Translations under genes and position numbers: made by a program
Source: Desulforamulus hydrothermalis Lam5 = DSM 18033
Lineage (GTDB): Bacteria > Bacillota > Desulfotomaculia > Desulfotomaculales > Desulfotomaculaceae
DNA: 64,000 bases
Assembly: GCF_000315365.1 (NCBI RefSeq)
Contig: NZ_CAOS01000004.1
Span: forward strand, 627-64,626
Direction: 5' to 3'
Shown here: positions 44,853-54,261 of the stretch, in pieces
Numbering within the stretch: the stretch's first letter is position 1
Layout: every line of letters begins with the position of its first letter
The notes under the pieces: generated by a model
Database searches by the model: none
What the model was told of the DNA's origin: nothing
What the model saw: only the letters and a program-made list of their open reading frames with translations

Positions 44853-45352
44853 TGCGAAATATAGTTTTTTTATTATTAATTTTCATGGCCCTGCTGTTAC
44901 AATCTACTATCTTTACCTTTTTCCAGGTGGCCGGGATAAAGCCCGACCTGGTATTAATGCTGGTGGTGTTTAACGGCTTCCTCCGGGGTTCCCGGGAGGG
45001 GGCTTTTTTGGGTTTTGTAGCCGGTCTGACAGAGGATGTGTTTTCCGGCAGTTATATCGGGTTAAACGCCCTTACCAAAATGCTGGCGGGCTTCCTGGTG
45101 GGCCTGGCAGAAGCCAGGTTTTACAAAGAGAGCGTGATCATAGTATCCCTGGTCACCTTTATGGTGGCCATAATCAACCAGCTGGCTTGTTACACCTTGT
45201 TATTTTATCTAAACATTGCAGTGGCTCCTTCCTTTGCCTTGGCCCAAGTTATGTTGCCGGCAGCCGTATATACCGCCCTTTTGGTGCCTTTGACCTATTG
45301 GAAATTTTACAGCTCCTACGAAAAGGGGTGGCTAAGGGAAAGGGAGCACTAA
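44852..45352 (+). CDS. mreD: Rod shape-determining protein MreD
   Basis: 166 residues, nearly all hydrophobic, with five to six predicted helices. The motif IKPDLVLMLVVFNGFLRGSREGAFLGFVAGLTEDVFSG (about 30-67) is the MreD signature. It is the membrane partner of MreC. Its ATG overlaps the last base of the mreC stop codon, implying coupled translation. Confidence 0.94.
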   Translation: MRNIVFLLLIFMALLLQSTIFTFFQVAGIKPDLVLMLVVFNGFLRGSREGAFLGFVAGLTEDVFSGSYIGLNALTKMLAGFLVGLAEARFYKESVIIVSLVTFMVAIINQLACYTLLFYLNIAVAPSFALAQVMLPAAVYTALLVPLTYWKFYSSYEKGWLREREH

Positions 45353-45373
45353 TTCCTGTTTGAGGAGGAGTTT

Positions 45374-47350
45374 ATGGACAGAAAAGTTATTGAAAAAAAG
45401 ACCCGTGTGCTCCTCTGTTTAATTGTTGTAATTTTTACAGTTTTAATCGGCCGTTTGGCATATATGCAGTTGCTGGAAACCCAACGTTTTGAAACCCTGG
45501 CCAAGCAAAACCATATGAGGTTAAACCCCATCATTGCCCCCCGGGGCGAGATTTACGACCGCAAGGGTGTCAAGATAGTTGGTAACAAGCCTGTTTATAC
45601 GGTCTCCCTGGTTTATTTGGGCTTAAAGGATACCGACCGGGTGGTTAACCGGGTAGCCGGCATACTGGGCATGGATCCCAGGGAAATAATGAAAAAATTG
45701 GAAGAACAGCAGCTCCGGCTGTACCAGCCGGTGCGGTTGGCAACCGATGTCCCGCTGGAAACCATCACCGTCCTGGAAGAGCAGCGGCTGGATTTGCCCG
45801 GCGTGGTAATTGATGTGGAGCCGGTGCGAAGTTACCCCTTTAAATCAATGCTGGCTCATGTGCTGGGATATGTTCAGGAAATTAAACAGGAGCAGCTGAA
45901 AAAGAACCAGGATAAAGGTTACCGCCTGGGTGACATGTACGGCCAGGACGGTCTGGAAAACGCTTTTGAACCCTACCTGCGGGGGCAGGACGGGGCCCGG
46001 CAGGTGGAGGTGGATGCCCAGGCCCGGCCGGTCAGAGATCTGGGCATTAAAGAACCGGTACCCGGCAATAACCTGGTTTTAACCATTGATGCAGAATTGC
46101 AAAAAACCGCCGAAGCGTCCCTGGAAAAACAGGTTTTGCTGATGCGCAAACAGGGCTACGAGTCTAAAGGCGGCGCTACGGTGATGATAGATGTACGAAC
46201 CGGTGCTATCCGGGCCATGGCCAGCTACCCCACTTACGACCCGGCCATCTGGATAAAAGGATTAAGTCAAAAACAATGGGAGGATCTGCAAAAAAGCGGG
46301 GCCTTGCCCAACCGGGTGTTGCAGCTTTACCCGCCGGCCTCTACATTTAAAATGATTTTGGCTGTTGCCGGAATGGATACCGGTAAAGTGGATCCTGCCT
46401 GGGCTATCGCCGATCCGGGTTATTATCACTTTGGCGACCGGGCCTTCAACGACTGGAAGCCCGGCGGTCATGGCAGGGTAGACATGCGTAAGGCCATTTC
46501 GGAATCCTGCGACACTTACTTTTGGTATCTGGGACACCGGTTACTGGGGGTTGACCTGATTGGCAAATATGCCCGCAAGTTTGGTCTGGGCGAGCGTACC
46601 GGCATTGAAATACCCGGCGAACCTGCCGGTGTGGTGCCTACCCCGGATTATAAGTACAAGCGCAATAAAGCCTATTTGGACGCCATTTACGGACCTAAAT
46701 TTAAAGCTGTAGAAGAAAAATACAAATCTCTGCTGGCAAGTGCCGTCGACCCGGCTGAACGTGAGAAACTGGAAAAAGCCAAACAAAGGGAACTGCGGGC
46801 GGTACAAAACCAGTACGACCAGTATAAATGGGATTTAGACTGGCAGGTATATGACACGCTGAATATGTCCATCGGTCAAGGTTACAACCTGTACACGCCG
46901 TTACAGCTGGTCAATTATATTGCCGCCCTTGCCAACAACGGCACCCTCTGGAAGCCTTATCTGGTAGAAAAGGTTATTAGCCCTGACGGCAAAGTAATTA
47001 AGGAATATCAACCGCAAAAAATAGGACAGGTGGACGTTAAGCCGGAAGCCCTGCAGGTAGCCCGGGAAGGTATGCGGATGGTTACCACAGTGGGTACCGC
47101 TGCCGGCATTTTCAGCGGTTTTCCCGTTGAAGTGGCGGGTAAAACCGGTACCGGTGAGGTGTTTGGCCATGACAACCATGCCTTGTTTGTGGCCTTTGCC
47201 CCTTACGACAAGCCGGAAGTAGCTGTGGCCACCGTTATTGACTATGGCGGGCACGGCGGATCGGCAGCAGGCCCGGTGGCCAGGGACTTGTTTGCTGCTT
47301 ACTTTGGCGTAGCCAACCTGCCTCAAAGAGTGGTTTACAGTCCGGAATAA
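45374..47350 (+). CDS. mrdA: Penicillin-binding protein 2 (elongation transpeptidase)
   Basis: 658 residues. A membrane anchor (VLLCLIVVIFTVLIGRLAYMQLL) precedes a PBP dimerisation domain starting with APRGEIYDRKG, and the transpeptidase domain has PPASTFKMI (SxxK), SESCDTYFWY (SxD, as in PBP2 proteins) and VAGKTGTGEV (KTG). It crosslinks side-wall peptidoglycan with RodA. An insertion of about 50 charged residues (KYKRNKAYLDAIYGPKFKAVEEKY and on) lies between the SxD and KTG motifs. A terminator follows. Confidence 0.95.
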   Translation: MDRKVIEKKTRVLLCLIVVIFTVLIGRLAYMQLLETQRFETLAKQNHMRLNPIIAPRGEIYDRKGVKIVGNKPVYTVSLVYLGLKDTDRVVNRVAGILGMDPREIMKKLEEQQLRLYQPVRLATDVPLETITVLEEQRLDLPGVVIDVEPVRSYPFKSMLAHVLGYVQEIKQEQLKKNQDKGYRLGDMYGQDGLENAFEPYLRGQDGARQVEVDAQARPVRDLGIKEPVPGNNLVLTIDAELQKTAEASLEKQVLLMRKQGYESKGGATVMIDVRTGAIRAMASYPTYDPAIWIKGLSQKQWEDLQKSGALPNRVLQLYPPASTFKMILAVAGMDTGKVDPAWAIADPGYYHFGDRAFNDWKPGGHGRVDMRKAISESCDTYFWYLGHRLLGVDLIGKYARKFGLGERTGIEIPGEPAGVVPTPDYKYKRNKAYLDAIYGPKFKAVEEKYKSLLASAVDPAEREKLEKAKQRELRAVQNQYDQYKWDLDWQVYDTLNMSIGQGYNLYTPLQLVNYIAALANNGTLWKPYLVEKVISPDGKVIKEYQPQKIGQVDVKPEALQVAREGMRMVTTVGTAAGIFSGFPVEVAGKTGTGEVFGHDNHALFVAFAPYDKPEVAVATVIDYGGHGGSAAGPVARDLFAAYFGVANLPQRVVYSPE

Positions 47351-47380
47351 ACCGTATAATGTCTAATTTTCGTATTATAT

Positions 47381-47404
47381 TGAGGCTTATGGCCTCTTTT
47401 TTTT
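47381..47404 (+). terminator. Rho-independent terminator
   Basis: GAGGC / GCCTC with a 5-base loop followed by eight T, about 30 bases after mrdA. Confidence 0.7.
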
Positions 47405-47467
47405 ATCCATCTTTAGAAGGATTTGGTACTTGAGCGTAGAATTGAAGTATAGGGTAAGCGGGAGGGA

Positions 47468-47896
47468 ATGGTTTTGACAAAAGATACAAAGATACACTTT
47501 ACTGAAAAAAATCAGTCTCCTGGCAATTTTCCGGCTGAGTTAGACGGATTAGCGGATGAAAACACGGTTTTAGTGCAAAGAACCCTGCGTTCCGGCCAGA
47601 GTGTTTATCATGACGGTAACGTAGTGGTACTGGGCGATGTTAACCCTGGAGCGGAAGTAGTGGCCGCCGGCAATATCATTGTCATGGGTTCGCTGCGGGG
47701 GGTTGTCCACGCCGGGGCTAAAGGAGACACCGGTGCCGTTATTTTAGCCTTCCGGCTCAGGCCAACTCAATTAAGGATTGCCAATCACATCACCCGACCG
47801 CCGGAGGACGAAGTATCCGACCCGGATTACCCGGAATTAGCCCGGATTAAAAACGGTGTCGTGACGATAGAAACTTTTAATGCTGTAATCAGATAA
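47468..47896 (+). CDS. minC: MinC, C-terminal domain only
   Basis: 142 residues with GGGAGGGA before the ATG. From about residue 34 it is the MinC C-terminal beta-helix domain: VLVQRTLRSGQSVYHDGNVVVLGDVNPGAEVVAAGNIIVMGSLRGVVHAGAKGD. Usual MinC is about 215-230 residues, with an N-terminal FtsZ-inhibiting domain of about 100 residues. Here only a polar 33-residue segment precedes the beta-helix, and upstream sequence has stops and a terminator, so the N-terminal domain is absent rather than unannotated. The C-domain dimerises, binds MinD and can still contact FtsZ. The minD and minE genes follow. Confidence 0.85.
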   Translation: MVLTKDTKIHFTEKNQSPGNFPAELDGLADENTVLVQRTLRSGQSVYHDGNVVVLGDVNPGAEVVAAGNIIVMGSLRGVVHAGAKGDTGAVILAFRLRPTQLRIANHITRPPEDEVSDPDYPELARIKNGVVTIETFNAVIR

Positions 47897-47952
47897 CCAG
47901 GCACTGTAATTCGGTTGCATTTGGCATAGTCATAGTAAGGAGGACTTAAAAT

Positions 47953-48747
47953 ATGGGTGAAGTCATTGTAGTCACTTCCGGCAAGGGGGGCGTGGGCAAA
48001 ACTACCACCACCGCCAACCTGGGGATGGGTTTGGCCTCCCACGGGAAAAAAGTGTGTTTGGTGGATGCTGATATCGGGTTGCGCAACCTGGATGTTGTGC
48101 TGGGGTTAGAAAACCGTATTGTTTATGACATTGTGGATGTTACCAGCGGGGTATGCCGTATCCGCCAGGCATTAATCAAAGACAAACGCTGTGAGGGCCT
48201 GCACCTGCTGCCGGCTGCCCAGACTAAAGATAAAACGGCAGTCAATCCGGACCAAATGCAAGAACTTTGCCAGGAATTAAAAAAGGAATTTGATTATGTT
48301 ATTATCGACTGCCCGGCGGGCATTGAGCAAGGTTTTAAAAATGCCATTGCCGGGGCAGATAAAGCTATTGTGGTGACTACACCGGAAGTTTCTGCCGTGC
48401 GGGATGCCGACCGCATTATCGGGCTTCTGGAAGCCGCCGACCTGCGGGAACCCAAGCTGATCATCAACCGCTACCGTCCCAAGATGGTAAACCGCGGCGA
48501 CATGATGAGCATTGATGATATGAACGAAATTCTGGCCATTGACCTGCTGGGAGTGGTGCCGGAGGATGAGCAGGTGGTGGTCACCACCAATAAAGGAGAA
48601 ACGGTGGTGCGAGATGAAAAATCCCAGAGCGGTCAGGCTTACCGTAACATAACCCGCCGTATCCTGGGCGAAAACGTACCGTTAATGAATCTGGAGGAGC
48701 AGAGCGGTTTATTCAGCGCTTTAAAGAAAATGATCGGACTTAAGTAG
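47953..48747 (+). CDS. minD: Septum site-determining ATPase MinD
   Basis: 264 residues with AAGGAGGAC before the ATG. The deviant Walker A KGGVGKTTTT is at about 11-20. Switch regions DADIGLRNLD and IDCPAGIEQG are present. The C-terminal amphipathic membrane-targeting helix (GLFSALKKMIGLK) is intact. MinD-ATP binds the membrane and recruits MinC, and MinE stimulates its ATPase. It follows the shortened minC by 56 bases. Confidence 0.97.
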   Translation: MGEVIVVTSGKGGVGKTTTTANLGMGLASHGKKVCLVDADIGLRNLDVVLGLENRIVYDIVDVTSGVCRIRQALIKDKRCEGLHLLPAAQTKDKTAVNPDQMQELCQELKKEFDYVIIDCPAGIEQGFKNAIAGADKAIVVTTPEVSAVRDADRIIGLLEAADLREPKLIINRYRPKMVNRGDMMSIDDMNEILAIDLLGVVPEDEQVVVTTNKGETVVRDEKSQSGQAYRNITRRILGENVPLMNLEEQSGLFSALKKMIGLK

Positions 48748-48763
48748 GAAAGGGGGTACCGGA

Positions 48764-49039
48764 GTGTTAGAATTTCTTAGCAGGGTTTTTGGTCGTGAGT
48801 CAACGGGCAGCAAGAATGTGGCAAAGGAAAGATTAAGGCTGGTGCTGGTACACGACCGGGCCAATATTTCACCCGAACTACTTTCGTCCCTAAAAAACGA
48901 CCTTATTAAAGTAATTTCAAACTATATGGAAATAGACGAACAAGCCCTGGAGGTCAGCCTGGACAGCAATGACCAGCAGGTTGCCCTGGTGGCCAATATT
49001 CCGGTAAAAAGCATGAAACGGGCCAAAAGCCTGGCCTAA
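48764..49039 (+). CDS. minE: Cell division topological specificity factor MinE
   Basis: 91 residues with a GTG start after AAAGGGGGTACCGG. An N-terminal amphipathic membrane helix (MLEFLSRVFG) and the anti-MinCD region (VAKERLRLVLVHDRANISPELL) are followed by the topological domain (LKNDLIKVISNYMEIDEQALEVSL). MinE makes MinD oscillate or gather at poles. The full minCDE set is present, with the terminator directly after. Confidence 0.94.
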   Translation: MLEFLSRVFGRESTGSKNVAKERLRLVLVHDRANISPELLSSLKNDLIKVISNYMEIDEQALEVSLDSNDQQVALVANIPVKSMKRAKSLA

Positions 49040-49066
49040 AAAAGAGATGCGCGGCATCTCTTTTTT
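49038..49066 (+). terminator. Rho-independent terminator
   Basis: AAAAGAGATGC-GCG-GCATCTCTTTTTT, a perfect stem overlapping the minE stop. Confidence 0.85.
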
Positions 49067-49175
49067 GTTGCCGTCGTTCTTCAGGGCCGCCTGACAGCCG
49101 GCGGGGCTTTCATTTCTAACAGAAGTATTATATAATTTTTAAGGTTAAGGGTCTGAATTGTGAGGTGAAGGCCTT

Positions 49176-50414
49176 ATGGTGGAAAAACGGCTTCTCAAAA
49201 ACCTTGATTATATATTGTTGACAGCAGTCATCTTAATTATCTGCTTCAGCCTGGTAATTATCAGCAGCGCTACCCTGGTCAACAGTCCCATGGATTACCG
49301 GCAGCAGCAAGAGCTGTGGTCTAAGGATATACAGGGCTTAAACGGAGAAACGCCAAGCGAACCGCTGGGAACAGTCATAATTAAATATGCCAAACTGTTT
49401 TTCAGCAGTTTTGTCAAAAAACAAATCTTATTTGTGTTTATTGGCTTACTGGTCATGGTTTTTATCATGTCAGTGCCCTATGAAGACTTGCGGCGGCACC
49501 GCAAAGCCATATATATTCTTAATTTATTACTGCTGCTTGTTGTGTTATCACCCCTGGGCCACAGTGCCAAGGGGGCCACCAGGTGGATAAATTTAGGACC
49601 TTTTTTGTTGCAGCCGTCAGAGTTTGCCAAAATTTTTATCATCATCACCTTTGCTGATTTTTTAACCAGGCGGGAGGGGAAGTTAAATACCTTAAAAGAC
49701 TTTATTCCCTGTTTTGTGCATGTGGGGGTTCCCATGCTGCTGATTTTAAAACAGCCTGATCTGGGAACTTCGCTGGTGTTTATTGGCATAATGTTTGCCA
49801 TGCTGTTTGTGGCGGGAGCCAACAGCAAATTGGTAGCGGGTTTGTTTGTGGGTGGCTGGGCCTTTGCCGTTGCCTGGGTGTGGATGCACTTTAAATTTGG
49901 CCTGTGGATACCCCTGAAGGAATATCAATTGGACCGGCTGCTGGTTTTTATTGACCCGTGGAAACAGTGGCACGGTGCCGGTTATCACGTGGTGCAATCA
50001 CAAATAGCCATTGGTTCCGGCGGATTGGAAGGCAAAGGAATCTACAACGGCAGCCAGAACCAGTTGAACTTTTTACCGGAACAGCACACAGACTTCATTT
50101 TTTCAGTGGTGGGCGAAGAAATGGGCTTTATCGGAGTTACTGCCCTGCTGATTTTATTTTTCATTTTGCTGTACCGCGGTATTCGGATTGCTGCCCAGGC
50201 CAGGGATTTATACGGCACTTTACTGGCCACCGGCATTGTGGCTATGATCTCTTTTCATATTCTTGTCAATGTAGGCATGGTATCCGGCATCATGCCGGTA
50301 ACGGGTGTACCCCTGCCCCTGTTCAGCTATGGCGGCAGCAGCATGATGACGAATATGATTGCCGTCGGCATATTACTGAACGTTTATATGCGGCGGCAGA
50401 AGATTTTGTTTTAG
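49176..50414 (+). CDS. rodA: Rod shape-determining protein RodA (SEDS glycosyltransferase)
   Basis: 412 residues with about ten helices. SEDS motifs are present: GATRWINLGPFLLQPSEFAKI (about 128-148), KQPDLGTSLVF with the catalytic Asp, and the C-terminal GVPLPLFSYGGSSMMTNMIAVGI. RodA polymerises glycan strands in partnership with the PBP2 encoded upstream. An extra charged segment (about 45-75) follows the first helix. The close paralogues FtsW and SpoVE are alternatives, but the mre/mrd context favours RodA. Confidence 0.9.
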   Translation: MVEKRLLKNLDYILLTAVILIICFSLVIISSATLVNSPMDYRQQQELWSKDIQGLNGETPSEPLGTVIIKYAKLFFSSFVKKQILFVFIGLLVMVFIMSVPYEDLRRHRKAIYILNLLLLLVVLSPLGHSAKGATRWINLGPFLLQPSEFAKIFIIITFADFLTRREGKLNTLKDFIPCFVHVGVPMLLILKQPDLGTSLVFIGIMFAMLFVAGANSKLVAGLFVGGWAFAVAWVWMHFKFGLWIPLKEYQLDRLLVFIDPWKQWHGAGYHVVQSQIAIGSGGLEGKGIYNGSQNQLNFLPEQHTDFIFSVVGEEMGFIGVTALLILFFILLYRGIRIAAQARDLYGTLLATGIVAMISFHILVNVGMVSGIMPVTGVPLPLFSYGGSSMMTNMIAVGILLNVYMRRQKILF

Positions 50415-50505
50415 TTGCTCAGCCAGGGCTTGTCATATTTGTCCCTCCCGCCCAATATACTGTACCAGCGGTGAAACTCCGGAAATACCCGCGGGAGGGA
50501 AAGAT

Positions 50506-51318
50506 ATGAAAATAGGAAGGTATAATTTTAACCTGTTTAAAAAGAAAAAACGTGACCCTTTAGCAAGCTATTATGCTTACGGCTCTGATGATTGGAGCAG
50601 TTCTTACCACACCGGCAGCCGGTGGAAACGCTCCCCCAAACCTGGCAGAAACCGGCAAACCCTGTACCGGTTGGCGGCGGCAGCAGCCATTCTGGTCATA
50701 TTATTGGTATTAAAAGAGTCTTCCCATCCCTGGAGCCAACAGGCCCGGGAAGGATTGCGCGTGGCCTTGACCACCGAATGGGATGTCACCCCCGTATTGG
50801 ATAAAGCCATTGCCATTGGCCTGCAAACAGTTAACATGGACTGGCCCATGTTTAACAACGAGTTAACTGAACCGGTTTTGCCAACCACCGCTGATTCTGC
50901 CGGGAAAGATGACTGGGCCGTTCCGGTATCCGGCCGGTTAGTGCAGGAGTTTGGCTGGGTTAAAAGCCCGGTGGACAATTTGGAACGTTTTAACCCCGGC
51001 ATCGATATCAGCGCCCCGGCAGGTGCACCGGTTAAAGCGGTACAGTCCGGTACTGTCAGCCGCCTGGGCCATGACCGCACCTATGGTGACTTTGTGCTGA
51101 TTGAGCACCGTGCCGGTGAGTATGCGTTATATGCCGGCTTAACCGACATTGCGGTGCTGGAGGGACACCGGGTGCAAACCGGGCAAGTTATTGGGAAAGT
51201 AGCGGCGGCAGCCGACGGTGAACCGGTGCTGCATTTTGAAGCAAGAGAAAACAACAAACTGATAGACCCCTTGAAAAAAATTAACCTGACCGACCGGCAG
51301 GAGAGTTTCCGGCCATGA
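50506..51318 (+). CDS. spoIVFA: SpoIVFA-like protein with degenerate M23 domain
   Basis: 270 residues. A basic, Ser/Tyr-rich cytoplasmic N-terminus precedes one membrane helix (LYRLAAAAAILVILLVL), and a C-terminal LytM/M23 fold follows. Active M23 enzymes have HxGxD and HLH. Here the first reads FNPGID and the second VLHFE, so key zinc ligands are replaced, as in SpoIVFA. SpoIVFA holds the protease SpoIVFB inactive until the sigma-G signal arrives. The next gene is that M50 protease, and the start and stop overlap (ATGAG), strongly supporting the assignment. Confidence 0.82.
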   Translation: MKIGRYNFNLFKKKKRDPLASYYAYGSDDWSSSYHTGSRWKRSPKPGRNRQTLYRLAAAAAILVILLVLKESSHPWSQQAREGLRVALTTEWDVTPVLDKAIAIGLQTVNMDWPMFNNELTEPVLPTTADSAGKDDWAVPVSGRLVQEFGWVKSPVDNLERFNPGIDISAPAGAPVKAVQSGTVSRLGHDRTYGDFVLIEHRAGEYALYAGLTDIAVLEGHRVQTGQVIGKVAAAADGEPVLHFEARENNKLIDPLKKINLTDRQESFRP

Positions 51319-52196
51319 GGGTAGGAAGCCTGTGGGGTATTGATGTGCATGTCAACCTGCTGTTTTTGCTTCTCTTGGGTTTATATTTCGTGGCCGGCGT
51401 GTTAGAAAAGGGCCTGCTCATTTTTGCCCTGGTTTTATGGCATGAGCTGGCCCATACAATGGCAGCCAGGTTGCTTGCTGTGCGGGTTATCGATGTAGAA
51501 ATATTGCCTTTTGGCGGCGTAGCCCGGCTGGGCGGCGAAATGAGTGTGCAGCCCGGCAAGGAAATAGCAGTGGCTCTGGCCGGTCCGGCCGCTAACCTGT
51601 TTTTGGTGGGGCTGGCCATGGGATTGAAAAATTACGGCTTCTGGTCAGCTGAGCTGGGCCCCTTCTTTATTCAAACCAACCTGATGCTGGCCTTTTTTAA
51701 TCTTTTACCCGCCCTGCCGCTGGACGGGGGCAGGATTCTGCGGGCTCTTTTATCACTGCAAGTGGGGTTGGCGGAGGCCACACTGCTGGCCGCCCGCTTG
51801 GGACAGGTAATAGCCGTGGGGGTAGCCTGCCTGGGTGTGGTGGGTGTGCTGCACCGGACAGTGGGCTTGGATGTGGTAGTGATTGCCTTGTTTGTCCTGT
51901 ATGCAGCCACCAAAGAAAAAAACCTGGCGCCTTACTTGTTTGTGCGCCACCTGGCCTATAAAAAAGAGGAACTGGTTCAAGCCGGCGTGTTGCCGGCTGA
52001 GCAGCTGGTGGCACGGGCTGATGTGCCCGTCAAAGAAATTGTGCGTTTGTTTGTACCCCAAAAGTTTTTTATTATTTTGTTGCTGGACCGACAGCTGGCT
52101 ACCTTAGGGCAGGTTAATGAGGTGCAAGTGGTTGACGCCCTGTTTAACTATGGCCTGGAATATCCTGTTGGTTCCCTCTTAAAGCCCAAAATATAA
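51315..52196 (+). CDS. spoIVFB: SpoIVFB-like site-2 protease (M50)
   Basis: 293 residues. Membrane helices carry the zinc motif LWHELAHTMAA (HExxH, about 44-54) and the second-Asp motif LPALPLDGGRILRA (about 135-148). A C-terminal cytosolic CBS-like region (residues 200-293) follows, as in SpoIVFB. The enzyme cuts pro-sigma-K within the membrane during sporulation. It overlaps the end of the SpoIVFA gene. Together with lonB and spo0B it marks the organism as an endospore former. Confidence 0.88.
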   Translation: MRVGSLWGIDVHVNLLFLLLLGLYFVAGVLEKGLLIFALVLWHELAHTMAARLLAVRVIDVEILPFGGVARLGGEMSVQPGKEIAVALAGPAANLFLVGLAMGLKNYGFWSAELGPFFIQTNLMLAFFNLLPALPLDGGRILRALLSLQVGLAEATLLAARLGQVIAVGVACLGVVGVLHRTVGLDVVVIALFVLYAATKEKNLAPYLFVRHLAYKKEELVQAGVLPAEQLVARADVPVKEIVRLFVPQKFFIILLLDRQLATLGQVNEVQVVDALFNYGLEYPVGSLLKPKI

Positions 52197-52202
52197 TTTT
52201 AA

Positions 52203-52237
52203 GCTGCGGACCCTTAACGGGGGCCGCTCTTTTTTGG
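52203..52237 (+). terminator. Probable rho-independent terminator
   Basis: GCGGaCCC / GGGgcCGC imperfect stem followed by TCTTTTTT, just after the spoIVFB-like gene. Confidence 0.6.
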
Positions 52238-52386
52238 CGAGGTTAAGTGCTGCCCGGATGTGCCGGAGTTGACTAAGCAGGATTTATTTTATCGGGCGTA
52301 GAACATGTTTAAGGAATATTTTTCTAAAGATAAATGGCAATAATAGAAATAATTGTTTTTACAGACACGCATTATTGGAGGCAGAT

Positions 52387-54261
52387 ATGAATAAGTTGGA
52401 AAAAATTTTGGCCCGGGTAGAAAAACCAGGCCGCTATGTTGGCGGCGAGTGGAATGCCGTTAAAAAAGACTGGCAACAAGCAGACGTCAGGATAGCCTTT
52501 GCCTTTCCCGACGTTTATGAAGTGGGCATGTCTCACCTGGGTTTGCAAATACTCTACCATGTGGTAAACAAAAGGCCGGATACCTTGATGGAAAGGGTTT
52601 TTGCCCCTTGGGTTGATATGGAGGAACAGCTTCGCCGGGAGAAACTTTTTTTATTCAGCCTGGAATCCCAGCGTCCCCTAGGGGATTTTGACATGCTGGG
52701 CTTTACTTTGCAGTACGAAATGAGTTTTAGCAATATCCTGAACATGCTGGATCTGGCCGGGCTGCCGGTACGTTCCGCACAACGGGGCCATACCATGCCG
52801 CTGGTCATTGCCGGGGGCCCCTGCGCCTTTAACCCGGAACCGCTGGCCGAATTCATTGACCTGTTTGTGATTGGCGAAGGGGAAGAAGTCATTCATGAAT
52901 TAATTGATGCTTACAAAGAAATGAAACAGCAAGGCGTCGGCCGCCGGGACATGTTGCGGCAGTTTGCCAAAACCATACCGGGCATTTATGTGCCTTCCCT
53001 GTATACAGTGCAGTATAACCGGGACAACACTGTGGCCTCAATAAACCCGGTGGCGGAGGGATTGCCTGCCCGCATTAGCAAACGGGTAGTGCGGGATTTC
53101 GATAATGTAGATTTTCCCACCAACCCCATTGTGCCATCGCTGGGCGTGGTACACGACCGGGCCATGTTAGAAGTGCTGCGCGGCTGCACCCGGGGTTGCC
53201 GCTTTTGCCAGGCAGGGGTCTTATACCGGCCGGTGCGGGAGAAAAAACCGGAAACATTGATCCGCCAGGCAGAACAAATGATTGCCGGCACCGGCCACGA
53301 TGAGATTGCCCTCACCTCCTTAAGTACCGCTGATTATACCGGGGTTGCCCGGCTGGTGAAAAACCTGCTCGATATTTACGGCGAGCGGGGCGTCAATGTG
53401 TCATTGCCCTCCCTGCGCTTGGATGCTTTTTCCATTGAGCTGGCCAAAGAGGTACAAAAGGTGCGCAAAAGCGGCCTGACCTTTGCGCCGGAGGCCGGCA
53501 CCCAGCGGTTGCGGGATGTCATAAATAAAAACGTTACCGAACAAAACCTGGTGGATGCAGTCAGCTCAGCCTTTCAAAACGGCTGGTCAGCGGTTAAGCT
53601 GTATTTTATGATTGGCCTGCCCACCGAAACATACCAGGACTTGGACGGTATTGCCGACATGGCTAAAAAAGTCATAGAGATCGGCCGGGCCTGCGGTGTG
53701 CCCAAAAACAGGCTGAAAGTTACCGTAAGCACCTCCTCCTTTGTGCCCAAGGCTCATACCGCTTTCCAGTGGGAACCGCAAAATTCCTTGCAGGAGCTGC
53801 GTGAAAAGCAAAAGTATCTTAAGGAAAAACTGCGGGATAAGAGTATCAACTATAACTGGCATGACCCGGCCACCAGCTTTTTGGAAGCGGTCTTTGCCAA
53901 GGGCGACCGCCGCCTGGGCAGAGTGCTGGAGAAGGCCTGGGCTGACGGCGCCCGTTTTGACGGTTGGTCCGAGCATTTTAACTTTGACCTGTGGATGGCT
54001 GCCTTTGCAGCCGAGGGAATTGACCCTGCCTGGTACGCATACCGAAAAATTTCCTACGAAGAAGTTTTGCCCTGGGATCATATTGATGCGGGTGTCAGCA
54101 AGCGGTTTTTAATCAGAGAGCATAAAAAAGCAATGGCTGAACAGCCAACGGCAGATTGCCGCACCGGCAAGTGTCCCGGCTGTGGCTTGTGTCCGGCCTT
54201 TGAAATTAAACCAAGTATTCTGGGAGGTGCGGAGATTGCCCCGTTACAGAGTGAAGTTTAG
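52387..54261 (+). CDS. TIGR03960-like radical SAM protein
   Basis: 624 residues from ATG 52387, 6 bases after GGAGG. An N-terminal B12-binding-like region (about 40-190) is followed by a radical SAM core with cluster motif CTRGCRFCQAG (CxxxCxxC, about 263-273), GLTFAPEAGTQRLRDVI and a C-terminal region with clustered cysteines (CRTGKCPGCGLCPA). It is one half of a split protein seen fused or paired with TIGR03936 proteins in Firmicutes, always near rng/rplU. The reaction is unknown; tRNA or ribosome modification is a common guess. Confidence 0.88.
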   Translation: MNKLEKILARVEKPGRYVGGEWNAVKKDWQQADVRIAFAFPDVYEVGMSHLGLQILYHVVNKRPDTLMERVFAPWVDMEEQLRREKLFLFSLESQRPLGDFDMLGFTLQYEMSFSNILNMLDLAGLPVRSAQRGHTMPLVIAGGPCAFNPEPLAEFIDLFVIGEGEEVIHELIDAYKEMKQQGVGRRDMLRQFAKTIPGIYVPSLYTVQYNRDNTVASINPVAEGLPARISKRVVRDFDNVDFPTNPIVPSLGVVHDRAMLEVLRGCTRGCRFCQAGVLYRPVREKKPETLIRQAEQMIAGTGHDEIALTSLSTADYTGVARLVKNLLDIYGERGVNVSLPSLRLDAFSIELAKEVQKVRKSGLTFAPEAGTQRLRDVINKNVTEQNLVDAVSSAFQNGWSAVKLYFMIGLPTETYQDLDGIADMAKKVIEIGRACGVPKNRLKVTVSTSSFVPKAHTAFQWEPQNSLQELREKQKYLKEKLRDKSINYNWHDPATSFLEAVFAKGDRRLGRVLEKAWADGARFDGWSEHFNFDLWMAAFAAEGIDPAWYAYRKISYEEVLPWDHIDAGVSKRFLIREHKKAMAEQPTADCRTGKCPGCGLCPAFEIKPSILGGAEIAPLQSEV

